Positions 26,328 to 36,059 of a stretch of DNA of 64,000 nt are shown here, piece by piece. Within the stretch, counting starts at the first letter, position 1, and every line of letters begins with the position of its first letter. A program made the position numbers and the translations under genes. The notes under the pieces are model-generated. The model did no database searches. It was not told the DNA's origin and was given only the letters and a program-made list of their open reading frames with translations. The DNA comes from Streptoalloteichus tenebrarius (GTDB taxonomy: Bacteria > Actinomycetota > Actinomycetes > Mycobacteriales > Pseudonocardiaceae). The stretch is from NCBI RefSeq assembly GCF_024171885.1, contig NZ_JAMTCP010000009.1:62001-126000 (forward strand), read 5' to 3'.

Positions 26328-27523
26328 GCACCCACCGCCTCAAGCTCCGCCTCGATGGCCTTCTCCAGCCGCTCCCGCACCTCGGGCACGGAGATCTTCT
26401 GCAACACCTCGCCGAAGAAGCCGCGCACGACCAGGCGACGGGCCTGCTCGGTCGGGATGCCCCTGGCCTGGAGGTAGAAGAGCTGCTCGTCGTCGAACCG
26501 GCCGGTGGCGCTGGCGTGGCCGGCGCCCTCGATCTCACCGGTCTCGATCTCCAGGTTCGGCACCGAGTCGGCGCGCGCCCCGTCGGTGAGCACCAGGTTC
26601 CGGTTCAGCTCGAAGGTGTCGGTGGCCTCGGCCGCCGCCCGGATCAGCACGTCGCCGATCCACACGGTGTGCGCGCCCTCGCCCTGCAACGCGCCCTTGT
26701 AGGTCACGTTGCTGCGGCAGTTGGGCACCGAGTGGTCGACGAACAGCCGGTGCTCCAGGTGCTGGCCGGCGTCGGCGAAGTACAGGCCCTGCATGTCGAC
26801 GTCGCCGCCGCGGTCGGTGAAGGTGGCGGTCGGGCTGATCCGCACCAGGTCGCCGCCGAGGGTCACCACGGTGTGCTTCAGCACGGCGTCGCGGCCGATG
26901 CGGGCGTGGTGCGCGGAGACGTGCACCGCGTCGTCGGCCCAGTCCTGGATCGCGACCACGGTGAGCTGGGCGCCGTCGCCGAGCACGAACTCGACGTTGT
27001 CGGCGTACGTGCCGGAGCCGCGGTGGTCGAGCACCACGACCGCCTCGCCGAACGCCTCGGCCCGCACCTGGACGTGGCCGTAGGCGACCCCGCCCTCGCC
27101 GGGGCCGGTGACCACGACGGTGGTCGGGCCGGAGGCCTTCGTGTCCCTGGGGACCGTCACGACCGTCGCCGAGGTGAACGCGCTCCACGCCTGCGCGGCC
27201 ACCCGGTCACCCGGGGTGCCGGCGACGCCGAGCCGCTCGTCGCCCCGCTCGACGGTCTCCACCCGCACCTCGGGCGCGGCCGTGACCTCGACGGTGGCCG
27301 TCCCGGTCGCCGCGGCCGAGCCGTCGTGCAGGCCGCGCAGCCGCCGCATGGGCGTGAAGCGCCAGTCCTCCTCGCGGCCCGAGGGCACCTCGAACGCCTC
27401 CACGTCGAAGGACGCGAAGCGCTCGGCGCGGGACGCCTCGGGGACGACCGGTCCACCGTGCGAGTGCTCGCCGAGTCCGTGCCGGGTCGGCGCGGTGGTC
27501 CGCTCTTCGTTCGACACCGTCAT
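26324..27523 (-). CDS. sufD: SufD scaffold subunit
   Basis: 399 aa from ATG 27523, immediately after the sufB stop (27525). Right-handed beta-helix with the SufB/D core: REEDWRFTPMRRL near the start, GDAQLTVVAIQDWADDAVHV, GGDVDMQGLYFADAGQHLEH, and the C-terminal SATGRFDDEQLFYLQARGIP ... RRLVVRGFFGEVL. It pairs with SufB on SufC. Confidence 0.95.
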   Translation of the reverse strand: MTVSNEERTTAPTRHGLGEHSHGGPVVPEASRAERFASFDVEAFEVPSGREEDWRFTPMRRLRGLHDGSAAATGTATVEVTAAPEVRVETVERGDERLGVAGTPGDRVAAQAWSAFTSATVVTVPRDTKASGPTTVVVTGPGEGGVAYGHVQVRAEAFGEAVVVLDHRGSGTYADNVEFVLGDGAQLTVVAIQDWADDAVHVSAHHARIGRDAVLKHTVVTLGGDLVRISPTATFTDRGGDVDMQGLYFADAGQHLEHRLFVDHSVPNCRSNVTYKGALQGEGAHTVWIGDVLIRAAAEATDTFELNRNLVLTDGARADSVPNLEIETGEIEGAGHASATGRFDDEQLFYLQARGIPTEQARRLVVRGFFGEVLQKISVPEVRERLEKAIEAELEAVGA

Positions 27524-27524
27524 G

Positions 27525-28973
27525 TCAGCCGACGGCCCCTTCCATCTGCAACTCGATCAGGCGGTTCAGCTCGAGGGCGTACTCCATGGGCAGCTCGCGC
27601 GCGATCGGCTCCACGAAGCCGCGCACGACCATGGCCATCGCCTCGTCCTCGGTCAGGCCGCGGGACATCAGGTAGAAGAGCTGGTCCTCGCTGACCTTGG
27701 ACACGGTGGCCTCGTGGCCCATGGCCACGTCGTCCTCGCGGATGTCCACGTACGGGTAGGTGTCCGAGCGGCTGATGTTGTCCACCAGCAGCGCGTCACA
27801 CTTCACCGTCGACTTGGAGTGGTGGGCGCGCTTGTGCACCCGGACCAGGCCGCGGTAGGAGGTGCGGCCACCGCCGCGGGCCACCGACTTCGACACGATG
27901 GTCGAGGAGGTGTGCGGCGCGAGGTGCTCCATCTTGGCGCCCGCGTCCTGGTGCTGGCCCTCGCCGGCGAACGCGATGGAGAGCACCTCGCCCTTGGCGT
28001 GCTCGCCCATCAGGAACACCGACGGGTACTTCATGGTCACCTTGGAGCCGATGTTGCCGTCGATCCACTCCATGGTCGCGCCCTCTTCGGCCTTGGCGCG
28101 CTTGGTGACCAGGTTGTAGACGTTGTTCGACCAGTTCTGGATGGTCGTGTAGCGGCACCGCGCGTTCTTCTTGACGATGATCTCCACGACCGCGGAGTGC
28201 AGCGAGTCGGAGGAGTAGATCGGCGCGGTGCAGCCCTCGACGTAGTGCACGTAGGCGCCCTCGTCGACGATGATCAGCGTCCGCTCGAACTGGCCCATGT
28301 TCTCGGTGTTGATCCGGAAGTAGGCCTGGAGCGGGATGTCGACGTGCACGCCCGGCGGCACGTAGATGAACGAGCCGCCCGACCACACGGCGGTGTTCAG
28401 CGCGGAGAACTTGTTGTCGCCGGCCGGGATGACCGAGCCGAAGTACTCCTGGAACAGCTCGGGGTGCTCCTTGAGCCCGGTGTCGGTGTCCAGGAAGATC
28501 ACGCCCTGGGCCTCAAGGTCCTCGCGGATCTTGTGGTAGACGACCTCGGACTCGTACTGGGCGGCGACGCCCGCGACCAGCCGCTGCTTCTCCGCCTCGG
28601 GGATGCCCAGCCGGTCGTAGGTGTTCTTGATGTCCTCGGGCAGCTCGTCCCAGGTGGTGGCCTGCTTCTCGGTGGAGCGCACGAAGTACTTGATCGAGTC
28701 GAAGTCGATCCCGCTGAGGTCGGCGCCCCAGTTCGGCATCGGCTTGCGCTCGAAGATCTTCAGGGCCTTGAGGCGGGCCTCAAGCATCCACTCGGGCTCG
28801 CCCTTCTTGGCCGAGATGTCCCGGACGACGTCCTCGTCCAGGCCGCGCCGGGCGCTCGCGCCGGCCACGTCCTTGTCGGCCCAGCCGTACTCGTAGCGGC
28901 CCAGGGTGGCCAGGGTCTCCTCCTGGCTGAGCGGCTGCGTGGTGGGTGTGCGCTGCTCGGCAGCGGCAGTCAT
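27525..28973 (-). CDS. sufB: SufB Fe-S scaffold subunit
   Basis: 482 aa from ATG 28973 overlapping the sufR stop (ATGA). Conserved stretches [39 protein letters not shown] (Cys of the scaffold) and [20 protein letters not shown]. No intein is present, unlike the mycobacterial sufB. It assembles nascent clusters in the SufBC2D complex. Confidence 0.97.
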   Translation of the reverse strand: MTAAAEQRTPTTQPLSQEETLATLGRYEYGWADKDVAGASARRGLDEDVVRDISAKKGEPEWMLEARLKALKIFERKPMPNWGADLSGIDFDSIKYFVRSTEKQATTWDELPEDIKNTYDRLGIPEAEKQRLVAGVAAQYESEVVYHKIREDLEAQGVIFLDTDTGLKEHPELFQEYFGSVIPAGDNKFSALNTAVWSGGSFIYVPPGVHVDIPLQAYFRINTENMGQFERTLIIVDEGAYVHYVEGCTAPIYSSDSLHSAVVEIIVKKNARCRYTTIQNWSNNVYNLVTKRAKAEEGATMEWIDGNIGSKVTMKYPSVFLMGEHAKGEVLSIAFAGEGQHQDAGAKMEHLAPHTSSTIVSKSVARGGGRTSYRGLVRVHKRAHHSKSTVKCDALLVDNISRSDTYPYVDIREDDVAMGHEATVSKVSEDQLFYLMSRGLTEDEAMAMVVRGFVEPIARELPMEYALELNRLIELQMEGAVG

Positions 28974-29926
28974 GCGGGCTCCCCTTCGCGTTGGTGGCTC
29001 GACCCTGCTGGCAGGTCGCGGTGTCCGCGGCCTCCCGCGATCGGGTCGTGCGCCGGGATCCGTGCGGTTGTTCCCGCCTCCTGCGGCGCACCATCCGCAG
29101 TCGGTTCCGGGCACGTCGGGTGGTCGGTCGCCTCGGGTGCGTCGGTCCCCTCGGCGCCGTCGGTCGCCGGGATCTCCCCCAGCGGCACGTGGGTGGTGCA
29201 CGCGGCGTCGCCGCGGGCGATGGTCGCCAGGCGCTGCACGTGCGTGCCCAGCAGCTCGGCGAACGCCGCGGTCTCGGCCTCGCAGAGCTGCGGGAACTGG
29301 GCGGCCACGTGCGCCACCGGGCAGTGGTGCTGGCAGAGCTGCTCCCCCATGCCCACCCTGCGGGCCGAGGCAGCGTAGCCCTCCCTGGTCAGCGCGGTGG
29401 CCAGTGCCTTGGCCCGCTCGTCGGGGCCGCGGCGGGCGGTCACCGCCGCGCGGTGCCGGTCGACCAGGGCGCCGATCCTGCGCTCGGCGAAGGCCCTGAC
29501 GGCCTCCTCCCCCGCGTGCTCGGCGAGGAAGCGCAGCGCGGCGACCGCGAGGTCGTCGTAGGCGTGCCCGAAGCGGGCGCGTCCGGCCTCCGTGAGCAGG
29601 AACAGCTTGGCGGGGCGGCCTCGGCCACGCCGCCCCCTGCGGGGGGCGTCCCTCGTGCACGCCTCGCCCTCGGCGACCAGCGCGTCCAGGTGCCGCCGGA
29701 CGGCGGCGGGGCTCAGCCCCAGCTCCTCGGCCACCTCGGCCGCGGTGACCGGCCCCCGCTCCAGCAGGAGGCGGGCCACGGTGTGCCGGGTGCTGCCGTC
29801 CGGGTGCTGGGCGGCCGGTGCGCCCCCGACGCCCTGGGGCGTCGGGTCCGCCGGGCGCGCGACGTCCGGCGCGTCGGCCACGGAGCCCGTGGCGACGGCC
29901 GATGCGGCGGTCCCGGCGTTTTTCAC
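28970..29926 (-). CDS. sufR: SufR-type Fe-S sensing repressor of the suf operon
   Basis: 318 aa from GTG 29926. A winged-helix DNA-binding domain ([20 protein letters not shown] ... [15 protein letters not shown], about residues 45-85) is followed by a sensor domain with LCQHHC and QFPQLCEAE (C-x3-C-x12-C) and a further Cys about 27 residues on, giving ligands for an Fe-S cluster. The Ala/Pro-rich N-terminal 40 residues and the C-terminal tail are not conserved-looking. First gene of the operon; it likely represses suf when clusters are plentiful, through the dyad at 29927-29938 immediately before its own start. Confidence 0.92.
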   Translation of the reverse strand: MKNAGTAASAVATGSVADAPDVARPADPTPQGVGGAPAAQHPDGSTRHTVARLLLERGPVTAAEVAEELGLSPAAVRRHLDALVAEGEACTRDAPRRGRRGRGRPAKLFLLTEAGRARFGHAYDDLAVAALRFLAEHAGEEAVRAFAERRIGALVDRHRAAVTARRGPDERAKALATALTREGYAASARRVGMGEQLCQHHCPVAHVAAQFPQLCEAETAAFAELLGTHVQRLATIARGDAACTTHVPLGEIPATDGAEGTDAPEATDHPTCPEPTADGAPQEAGTTARIPAHDPIAGGRGHRDLPAGSSHQREGEPA

Positions 29927-29938
29927 AACACGAGTGTT
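29927..29938. promoter_or_regulatory. Palindrome AACAC-N2-GTGTT at the sufR start, probable SufR operator
   Basis: Perfect 5-bp dyad touching the GTG start of sufR. On the minus strand a TAGGTA element lies just upstream, so transcription would begin within the dyad and the mRNA would be nearly leaderless. The position suits autorepression. The remaining 336 bp to mptB are divergent promoter sequence without a gene; TACCCT at 30234-30239 is a possible -10 for mptB. Confidence 0.5.
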
Positions 29939-30274
29939 ACCTATTTCGGAGACGTCGGCAAAGCCCCTGGTCGCCGACGGTGACCGGGGTCACGCGTCAT
30001 CCGTTCCGACTCACTCCGGCCGGCGCGCCAGCGCCCCTGACGGGCGGCGACGGACACCGCCCGGTGACCAGCGGACTCCCCCGCCACCCCGTGTCCACCC
30101 ACACGCGGGTGAAGCGCCCGCGACCGGGGGACCGGGGGAACGACCTCGCACGGCGACCGCCGGCATGATCTCGACCACCCCCGCCCCGACGGCCGGCGAT
30201 CCCAGGTGGGACCCGGTGGACGCGCGACGCCTCGCTACCCTTCGCGACGTGGTGGCGGGCGAAGCAGGTGCACA

Positions 30275-31927
30275 GTGACGCGGAGTGCGACGGCGCACAG
30301 CGGGACCGCGGGGAACGGCGGACAGGACGTGGCGGACGAGCGCGACGAGCGACGGGCCCCCACCGCGGAGCCGGCGGCGGGACGGATCGGCACCCCGGAC
30401 GAGCCGGCCCCCCTCGACAGGGGCGAACGCCGTCAGCTCGACGTGGTGCGGCGGTTCGGCACCGTCGGCTCCCTGCTGCTCGCCGTCGGCGCGCTCGGCG
30501 CCGGCGCGAACCCGGTCGTGCCCTCCGTGCAGGGACTGCGGCTGCTCGGCCTGCCGGCCCGCCTGCCCACCGCGTCACTGGCCGTCGCCTACGCCGGCCT
30601 GCTCATGGTGGTGCTCGCCTGGCTCGCCCTCGGCCGGCTGGCCAGGCCAGGGCGCCCCCGGCTGATCTCCCGCAGCCAGCTCGACCGCACCCTGGTGATG
30701 TGGGCCGCGCCGCTCGCCCTGGCCCCGCCCATGTTCAGCAGGGACGTCTACAGCTACCTCGCGCAGAGCGAGATCGCCGCGCGGGGGCTCGACCCGTACG
30801 TGGTCGGCCCGGTGGACGCCCTCGGCCCCGACCACCCGCTGACCAGGGGCGTGCCCAACATCTGGCGGGACACCCCCGCCCCCTACGGCCCCCTGTTCTT
30901 CTCCTTCGCCAGGATCATCACCTGGGCCGCCGGGGACAACGTGGAGCTGGGCATCCTGCTGCACCGCGTCCTGGCCCTGGTCGGGGTGGGGCTGATCGTG
31001 TGGGCGCTGCCCCGGCTGGCCCGCCGCTGCGGCGTGCAGCCGGTGAGCGCCCTCTGGCTGGGCGCCCTGAACCCGCTGGTGCTGTTCCACCTGGTCAGCG
31101 GCGTGCACAACGACGCGCTGGCGATCGGCATGATGCTCGCCGGCTTCGAGATCGCGTTGCGCCACCGGCGGGTCGCCGCGGTGGCCGGCGCGCTGCTGAT
31201 CACCTGCGCCGCCGCGGTCAAGATCACGACGGCGCCCGCGCTCGGCTTCCTCGCGGCCGCCCTCGCCCGCCGGCGCGGCGGCCGGATCAGCGACCTGGTG
31301 CGGGTCGCCCTGATGCTCACCGCGGTCTTCGTCGCGGGGCTGGTGGCCGCCTCGCTGCTCAGCGGGCTCGGCTTCGGCTGGACCGAGACCCTCGACACCG
31401 CGAACAAGGTCAAGAGCTGGATGTCGCCGGCGACCGCGCTGGGCATGCTCGGCGGCGGCATCGGCATCGCGCTCGGCCTGGGCAACCACAGCGACGCCGT
31501 GATCGCCCTGACCAGGGGGATCGGCCTCGGCCTCGGCGGGGTGACCATGGCCGGCCTGCTCTGGCTGTCGTTCCGAAGCTGGGGCCGGCACCGCGTCCGG
31601 GAGCCGCTGGCCTGCCTCGGCGTCTCGCTCGGCCTGTTCATCCTGTTCGGGCCGGTCGTGCACCCCTGGTACCTGCTGTTGGCCGCGATCCCACTGGCCG
31701 CAGCCACGAACTCGGCCCGCTTCCGCACCGCCGCGACCGGCATCAGCGTGTTCCTCGCGCTGATGGTGCCGCCACCCGGCTCGACGTTCGACAACCGCGT
31801 CTACGTGCTCTGGCAGGCGGTGGTCGCCGCCGTGATCGTGGTGCTGCTCCTGCTGTGGTTCGTCCGCAGGGTGCTGCTGCGCGAGCAGGGGTTCCCCACC
31901 GCCGCCCCCCTACCCCCGACCCGGTGA
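30275..31927 (+). CDS. mptB: Alpha-(1->6)-mannopyranosyltransferase MptB-like (GT87/GT-C)
   Basis: 550 aa from GTG 30275 (another GTG at 30329 is possible; conserved sequence starts after both). A polytopic membrane protein with about 12-14 hydrophobic segments and the GT-C acidic loop after the second segment (MFSRDVYSYLAQSEIAARGLDPY, with RDVYSY the catalytic-type Asp motif), then TPAPYGPLFF and VVHPWYLLLAAIPL. MptB uses polyprenyl-phosphomannose to extend mannan cores of lipomannan-type glycolipids. It is divergent from sufR, exactly as in mycobacteria (mptB next to sufR), and leads a plus-strand group with the ABC pair and ctaA. Confidence 0.92.
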   Translation: MTRSATAHSGTAGNGGQDVADERDERRAPTAEPAAGRIGTPDEPAPLDRGERRQLDVVRRFGTVGSLLLAVGALGAGANPVVPSVQGLRLLGLPARLPTASLAVAYAGLLMVVLAWLALGRLARPGRPRLISRSQLDRTLVMWAAPLALAPPMFSRDVYSYLAQSEIAARGLDPYVVGPVDALGPDHPLTRGVPNIWRDTPAPYGPLFFSFARIITWAAGDNVELGILLHRVLALVGVGLIVWALPRLARRCGVQPVSALWLGALNPLVLFHLVSGVHNDALAIGMMLAGFEIALRHRRVAAVAGALLITCAAAVKITTAPALGFLAAALARRRGGRISDLVRVALMLTAVFVAGLVAASLLSGLGFGWTETLDTANKVKSWMSPATALGMLGGGIGIALGLGNHSDAVIALTRGIGLGLGGVTMAGLLWLSFRSWGRHRVREPLACLGVSLGLFILFGPVVHPWYLLLAAIPLAAATNSARFRTAATGISVFLALMVPPPGSTFDNRVYVLWQAVVAAVIVVLLLLWFVRRVLLREQGFPTAAPLPPTR

Positions 31928-31987
31928 CCCGGGTCACGGTTTCCGCTGGTGACAGGCCCCCTGTCGGGCCGGCCGACCGGCACCGCC

Positions 31988-31993
31988 TACGCT
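31988..31993 (+). promoter_or_regulatory. -10 element TACGCT of a probable leaderless promoter
   Basis: TACGCT is followed by eight bases and then the GTG start of the ABC ATPase at 32002, with no ribosome-binding site, so transcript and coding sequence likely start together. Confidence 0.45.
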
Positions 31994-32001
31994 TGCCCGC
32001 C

Positions 32002-32940
32002 GTGAGCCCGAACGCCGATCCGTCACCAGCAGTCGAGGTGTCCGGGCTGGTCAAGCGCTACGGGTCGACGACCGCCGTGAACGGCGTCGACCTCCGACTG
32101 GAGCGCGGCCAGGTGCTCGCGTTGCTCGGCCCCAACGGCGCGGGGAAGACCACCACCGTCGAGGTGTGCGAGGGCTTCCTGCGCCCCGACGGCGGACGGG
32201 TCCGGGTGCTCGGGATGGACCCGGTCGCCGACGCCGAGCGGCTGCGGCCGAGGGTCGGCGTGATGCCGCAGGGCGGCGGCGCCTACCCCGGGGTCCGGGC
32301 CGACGAGATGCTGCGCCTGGTCGCCGCGTGCGCGGCCAACCCGCTCGACGTCGACTGGCTGCTGGACGTGCTCGGGCTCACCGGCGCCCGACGCACCCCG
32401 TTCAAACGGCTGTCCGGCGGCCAACAGCAACGCCTGTCCCTGGCCTGCGCCCTGGTCGGTCGGCCCGAGCTGGTGTTCCTCGACGAGCCGACGGCCGGCA
32501 TGGACCCGCAGGCCCGGCGCACGGTGTGGGACGTGGTGTCCGCGCTGCGCGCCGACGGCGTCTCGGTGCTGCTCACCACGCACCTGATGGACGAGGCCGA
32601 GACGCTGGCCGACCACGTGGTGATCGTCGACCACGGCAGGGTCGTCGCCGAGGGCACGCCCGAGGCGCTCACCAGCGACCGGGCCGAGGGGCAGCTCCGG
32701 TTCCGCGCCCGGTCCGGGCTCGACCTCGACCTGCTGCTGAAGGCGCTGCCCGAGGGCTGCCACGCCGTCGAGCCGCGCCCCGGCTCGTACCTGGTGACCG
32801 GGGACATCGACCCGCAGGTGGTGTCCACCGTGACCGCGTGGTGCGCCCAGCACGGCGTGCTCGCCAGCGAACTCCAGGTCGCCCGGCGCAGCCTGGAGGA
32901 CGTCTTCCTGGAGCTGACCGGCCGGGAGCTGCGCCCGTGA
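32002..32940 (+). CDS. ABC transporter ATP-binding protein (DRA/CcmA-like)
   Basis: 312 aa from GTG 32002, apparently leaderless. Walker A GPNGAGKTTT, Q-loop MPQGGGAY, signature LSGGQQQRLSLA, Walker B LVFLDEPTAGMD, switch His in LTTHLMDEAE, then a regulatory C-terminal tail (about 220-312). It works with the permease encoded 79 bp downstream. The same pair lies between mptB and ctaA in mycobacteria; substrate unknown, and drug, lipid or haem-related export have all been suggested by context. Confidence 0.92.
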   Translation: MSPNADPSPAVEVSGLVKRYGSTTAVNGVDLRLERGQVLALLGPNGAGKTTTVEVCEGFLRPDGGRVRVLGMDPVADAERLRPRVGVMPQGGGAYPGVRADEMLRLVAACAANPLDVDWLLDVLGLTGARRTPFKRLSGGQQQRLSLACALVGRPELVFLDEPTAGMDPQARRTVWDVVSALRADGVSVLLTTHLMDEAETLADHVVIVDHGRVVAEGTPEALTSDRAEGQLRFRARSGLDLDLLLKALPEGCHAVEPRPGSYLVTGDIDPQVVSTVTAWCAQHGVLASELQVARRSLEDVFLELTGRELRP

Positions 32941-33019
32941 CCCGCCGCGACGCGGGACAGGACGGCCCCGCGGCACGGGGACGACACCGGCGGGGACACA
33001 CAGCCACGAGCAGGAAGGG

Positions 33020-33832
33020 ATGACCGTGTCGCTCACGGACGCCTCCGGTCCGACCGGACCGCGGTTCGCCGCCGGCACGTTCCGGCCCGCCCCCGGCCGG
33101 GGCCGCCTGCTCAGCATGCTCGCCGCCCACACGCGCACCGAGGCACTGCTGACCCTGCGCAACGGCGAGCAGGTGCTGCTCACGATGCTCATCCCGCTGG
33201 CGCTGCTGGTCGGGCTGAGCGTGCTCGACGTGCTGCCGCTGCCGGCCCCGAGGGTCGACTCGGTGACCCCGCGCGTGGTCGCGCTCGCGGTGATGTCCAC
33301 GACCTTCACCGGACAGGCCATCGCGTTGGGCTTCGACCGCCGCTACGGCGTGCTCAAGCGGCTCGCGGCCACGGCGTTGCCCCGCTGGCTGCTGGTCGCC
33401 GGCCGCGTGCTGGCCAACCTGCTGGTGGTCGCGGTGCAGCTCGTGGTGATCGGCGTGGTCGCGGCGCTGCTCGGCTGGTCGCCCGCGCTCGCCGGCATCG
33501 GCTGGGCGTTGCTGTTCGTGCTGCTCGGCGGGCTCGCCTTCGGCGCGCTGGGCGTGTTGCTCGGCGGCGCATTGCGCGCGGAGATCGTGCTCGCGCTGGC
33601 CAACACGGTGTGGTTCGTGCTGCTGCTGGCCGGCGGCATCGTCGTGCCGCTCAGCTCGCTGCCCGGCGGCCTGGCCGCCGTGGTCCAGTTGCTGCCGTCG
33701 AGCGCGCTCGCCGAGGGCCTGCGCACGGCACTCGTCGACGGCGCGTTCCCCGGTTGGCAGCCGCTGGCCGTGCTGGTGGGCTGGACCGTGGTCGCCGGCC
33801 TGGCCGCCACCCGCACCACCCGACTCACCTGA
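33020..33832 (+). CDS. ABC-2 type transporter permease
   Basis: 270 aa from ATG 33020 with ribosome site GGAAGGG. Six hydrophobic segments: LTMLIPLALLVGLSVL, ALAVMSTTFTGQAIALG, LVVAVQLVVIGVVAALLG, GWALLFVLLGGLAFGALGVL, ANTVWFVLLLAGGIVVPL and AVLVGWTVVAGLAA, in the ABC-2 arrangement. Partner of the preceding ATPase. Confidence 0.92.
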   Translation: MTVSLTDASGPTGPRFAAGTFRPAPGRGRLLSMLAAHTRTEALLTLRNGEQVLLTMLIPLALLVGLSVLDVLPLPAPRVDSVTPRVVALAVMSTTFTGQAIALGFDRRYGVLKRLAATALPRWLLVAGRVLANLLVVAVQLVVIGVVAALLGWSPALAGIGWALLFVLLGGLAFGALGVLLGGALRAEIVLALANTVWFVLLLAGGIVVPLSSLPGGLAAVVQLLPSSALAEGLRTALVDGAFPGWQPLAVLVGWTVVAGLAATRTTRLT

Positions 33833-33891
33833 CGCCTCGCGTCGCGGGGTCCGCGGCGCTCGTGGGGTCCTCAAGGCGTGCGGATGTGCGT

Positions 33892-33985
33892 CCTCGGGGC
33901 CTTGCCGGGTCTCGGGGGCCTTGCCGGGTGCCGGGTCTCGGGGGCCTTGCGGGGTCTCGGGGTGTGCGGGTCTCGGGGTCTGCGG
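33892..33985. repeat. Imperfect 19-base tandem repeat
   Basis: Units CTCGGGGGCCTTGCCGGGT start near 33892, 33911 and 33937, then two shortened copies (33956, 33972). It lies in the 275-bp gap between the permease gene and ctaA. Confidence 0.75.
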
Positions 33986-34094
33986 AATTCGCCCTCGCCC
34001 GACCCGGAGGGACGGCCTCCCGCTCCGTCCGGCGAGGGCGTGACCGGGGCCGCACTGGGGACGACCCGCCGGGCCGACATGTAGGCACACCACC

Positions 34095-34100
34095 TAGCAT
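34095..34100 (+). promoter_or_regulatory. -10 element TAGCAT of a probable leaderless ctaA promoter
   Basis: TAGCAT lies seven bases before the ctaA GTG (34108) with no ribosome-binding site between. Confidence 0.5.
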
Positions 34101-34107
34101 CGCCGTC

Positions 34108-35088
34108 GTGCCAGCCTTCTCCTGGTTCTCCCGCCTGCCCACCCCGTCAGTCGCCGTGCAACGCGCCCTCGCCGTCGCCGCGGTGGTCACCCAGGCGGGG
34201 ATCGCGGTGACCGGCTCCGTGGTCAGGGTGACCGGCTCCGGGCTCGGCTGCCCGACCTGGCCGCAGTGCTTCCCCGGCAGCCTCACGCCGGTCGCGCACC
34301 CCGAGTTCGCGACCTTCAACCAGTGGGTGGAGTTCTCCAACCGCCTGCTCACCGGCGTGGTCGGCTTCGTCGGCGCCGCCTGCCTGGTCGCCGCGCTGCT
34401 CGTGCGCCCGCGGCGCCGGCGGCTGGTGTGGCTGGCGGCGAGCATGCCCGCCGGCGTCGTGGCGCAGGCCGTGATCGGCGGGTTCACGGTGCTGACCGGA
34501 CTGGCCTGGTGGTCGGTCGCGGTGCACTTCCTGGTCTCGATGGTCCTCGTGTGGCTGGCCGTGCTCCTGGTGCGGGCGGTCGGCGAGGGCGACGGGCCGG
34601 TACGGCCGCTCGTGCCGCGCCCCCTGCGCGGTCTTCAGGTGTTCAACGCGGGCGTGTTGGCCGCGCTGCTGGTCGCGGGCACCCTGGTGACCTCGGCCGG
34701 CCCGCACTCGGGCGACGCGCGGACGCCCCGGCTCGACCTGCCCATCGCCTCACTCGCCCAGGTACACGCCGACCTGCTCTTCCTGTACCTCGGCGTGCTC
34801 GTCGGCCTGGGCTTCGGCCTGCGCGCCGCCGGCGTGGACCGGCGGATCTGGTCGCGGTTCTGGACGTTGATCGCGGTGGTGCTCGCCCAGGGCGTGCTCG
34901 GCATGGTCCAGTACTGGACGGGGGTGCCCGAGGTGCTGGCCTCGATCCACGTGCTCGGCGCGGGTCTGGTGACCGTCGCGACGGCGGCGCTCTGGACGGC
35001 CACCCGGGACTACGGCCCCCTGCCCGCCGCGGCGGTGGCCCCGGCCGAGGGAGCGAAGGCCGGGTCCCCGGTCACCTCCACGGTCTGA
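34108..35088 (+). CDS. ctaA: CtaA / COX15 haem A synthase
   Basis: 326 aa from GTG 34108; the frame is open back to 33610 but only through repeats. Eight transmembrane helices in two four-helix bundles, with haem-ligand His in FNQWVEFSNRLL-type region (here Glu/Asn context), AVHFLVSMVLVW, LAQVHADLLFLYL and LASIHVLGAGLV, and the paired Cys (GLGCPTWPQCFPG) of the first extracellular loop. It oxidises haem O to haem A for cytochrome aa3. Its partner ctaB is at 42.6 kb. Confidence 0.95.
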   Translation: MPAFSWFSRLPTPSVAVQRALAVAAVVTQAGIAVTGSVVRVTGSGLGCPTWPQCFPGSLTPVAHPEFATFNQWVEFSNRLLTGVVGFVGAACLVAALLVRPRRRRLVWLAASMPAGVVAQAVIGGFTVLTGLAWWSVAVHFLVSMVLVWLAVLLVRAVGEGDGPVRPLVPRPLRGLQVFNAGVLAALLVAGTLVTSAGPHSGDARTPRLDLPIASLAQVHADLLFLYLGVLVGLGFGLRAAGVDRRIWSRFWTLIAVVLAQGVLGMVQYWTGVPEVLASIHVLGAGLVTVATAALWTATRDYGPLPAAAVAPAEGAKAGSPVTSTV

Positions 35089-35226
35089 TCACCTCGGTCA
35101 TCTGACCACCTTCGCCTCGGGTGCCCAGCCCTTGGCCGTGTGCGGGGGCGTGGCGCGTCGGAGTGAGGCGCCGGGTCGATGACCGGGTCGACCCCGCTGA
35201 GGTCGCTGGGCCGCTGGGCCGCTGGG

Positions 35227-35697
35227 TCAGGAGCGCTGGGCGTCGCGGGTGTGCTGGAGCCGCCGCCGGAGGTCGTCGAGAGCGCCGGACAGCGAGGCGT
35301 AGACCTCGTCGACCACGCGGAGCCGCTCGGCCCGCTCGGGGTCGCCGGACATCAGGCGCAGCCCGCCGGCGGTGAGTTCGCGGACGCCCGCGATCGCCTC
35401 CAGCCGGCCCTGCACGAAGTCCACCCACCGCTGCTCGTCCACCCGGTACAGGGCGGCGAGCCGGCCCCTGCGGGTCTGCTTGCGCACCAGGCCGTAGCCG
35501 CCGAGCAGCCGCAGGTTGGTGCTGATCGACCCGCTGCTCGCCTCCAGCGCTGCGGACAGCTCGGCCGCGGTGCGCTCGGGCGGGTTGCAGATCAGCAGGT
35601 ACCCGAGGATACGGCCGGCGATGAGCGGGAGTCCGTCCCGCTCGAAGGTCATGGCGAAGTGCTCCACCCAGGACGCCAGCAGGTCCTCCCGCGCCAT
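35227..35697 (-). CDS. MarR/GbsR-type transcriptional regulator
   Basis: 156 aa from ATG 35697 (ribosome site AAAGGGG). Winged-helix core at about residues 20-90: LPLIAGRILGYLLICNPPE, TAAELSAALEASSGSISTNLRLL (recognition helix), YGLVRKQTRRGRLAALYRV (wing). C-terminal helices for dimerisation. The layout matches GbsR-like MarR proteins that often control an adjacent transporter, but here both neighbours point away or converge. An 8-bp dyad (35712-35731) sits directly before the start codon, so autoregulation is likely. Signal unknown. Confidence 0.85.
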   Translation of the reverse strand: MAREDLLASWVEHFAMTFERDGLPLIAGRILGYLLICNPPERTAAELSAALEASSGSISTNLRLLGGYGLVRKQTRRGRLAALYRVDEQRWVDFVQGRLEAIAGVRELTAGGLRLMSGDPERAERLRVVDEVYASLSGALDDLRRRLQHTRDAQRS

Positions 35698-35711
35698 GGC
35701 CACCCCTTTCT

Positions 35712-35731
35712 GTTTCAGTTCGCACTGAAAC
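35712..35731. promoter_or_regulatory. Perfect palindrome GTTTCAGT-N4-ACTGAAAC, operator of the MarR-type gene
   Basis: Eight-base arms 35712-35719 and 35724-35731, fifteen bases upstream of the ATG, AT-rich for this genome. Confidence 0.7.
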
Positions 35732-36059
35732 CGCAGACTAACCAGAGTGTCTCGTGTGATCAACAGGACACGGGGCGCATGTCTCGATGCCCTGATCGTC
35801 GAGTGACAAGCTCCTGACGAATCCCCTCACGGTCAGCGGCCTTCGCCTTCGCCTTCGCGGGAGCGAGTTCGCCTTCGGATCAGGTGATGGGGTGCGGCGA
35901 CCTCGGGAGGAGCTACTGGCGAAAGGACTCCTACCGCGGCTCCGCACCGGGCTGCCTCTGTGATCTGGTTGCCACTGTGAATGGACTGGAGCGCCTCTGC
36001 GGTCGGGGTTTCTGCGGTCGAGCGGTTCTGTGATCAGGCCGGCTCCGCGATCGGGTTGA

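Noticed and set aside
30268-32001. N-terminal 578 codons of an 890-aa plus-strand frame
   Set aside because: Shadow of mptB; only the part from GTG 32002 (ABC ATPase) is real.
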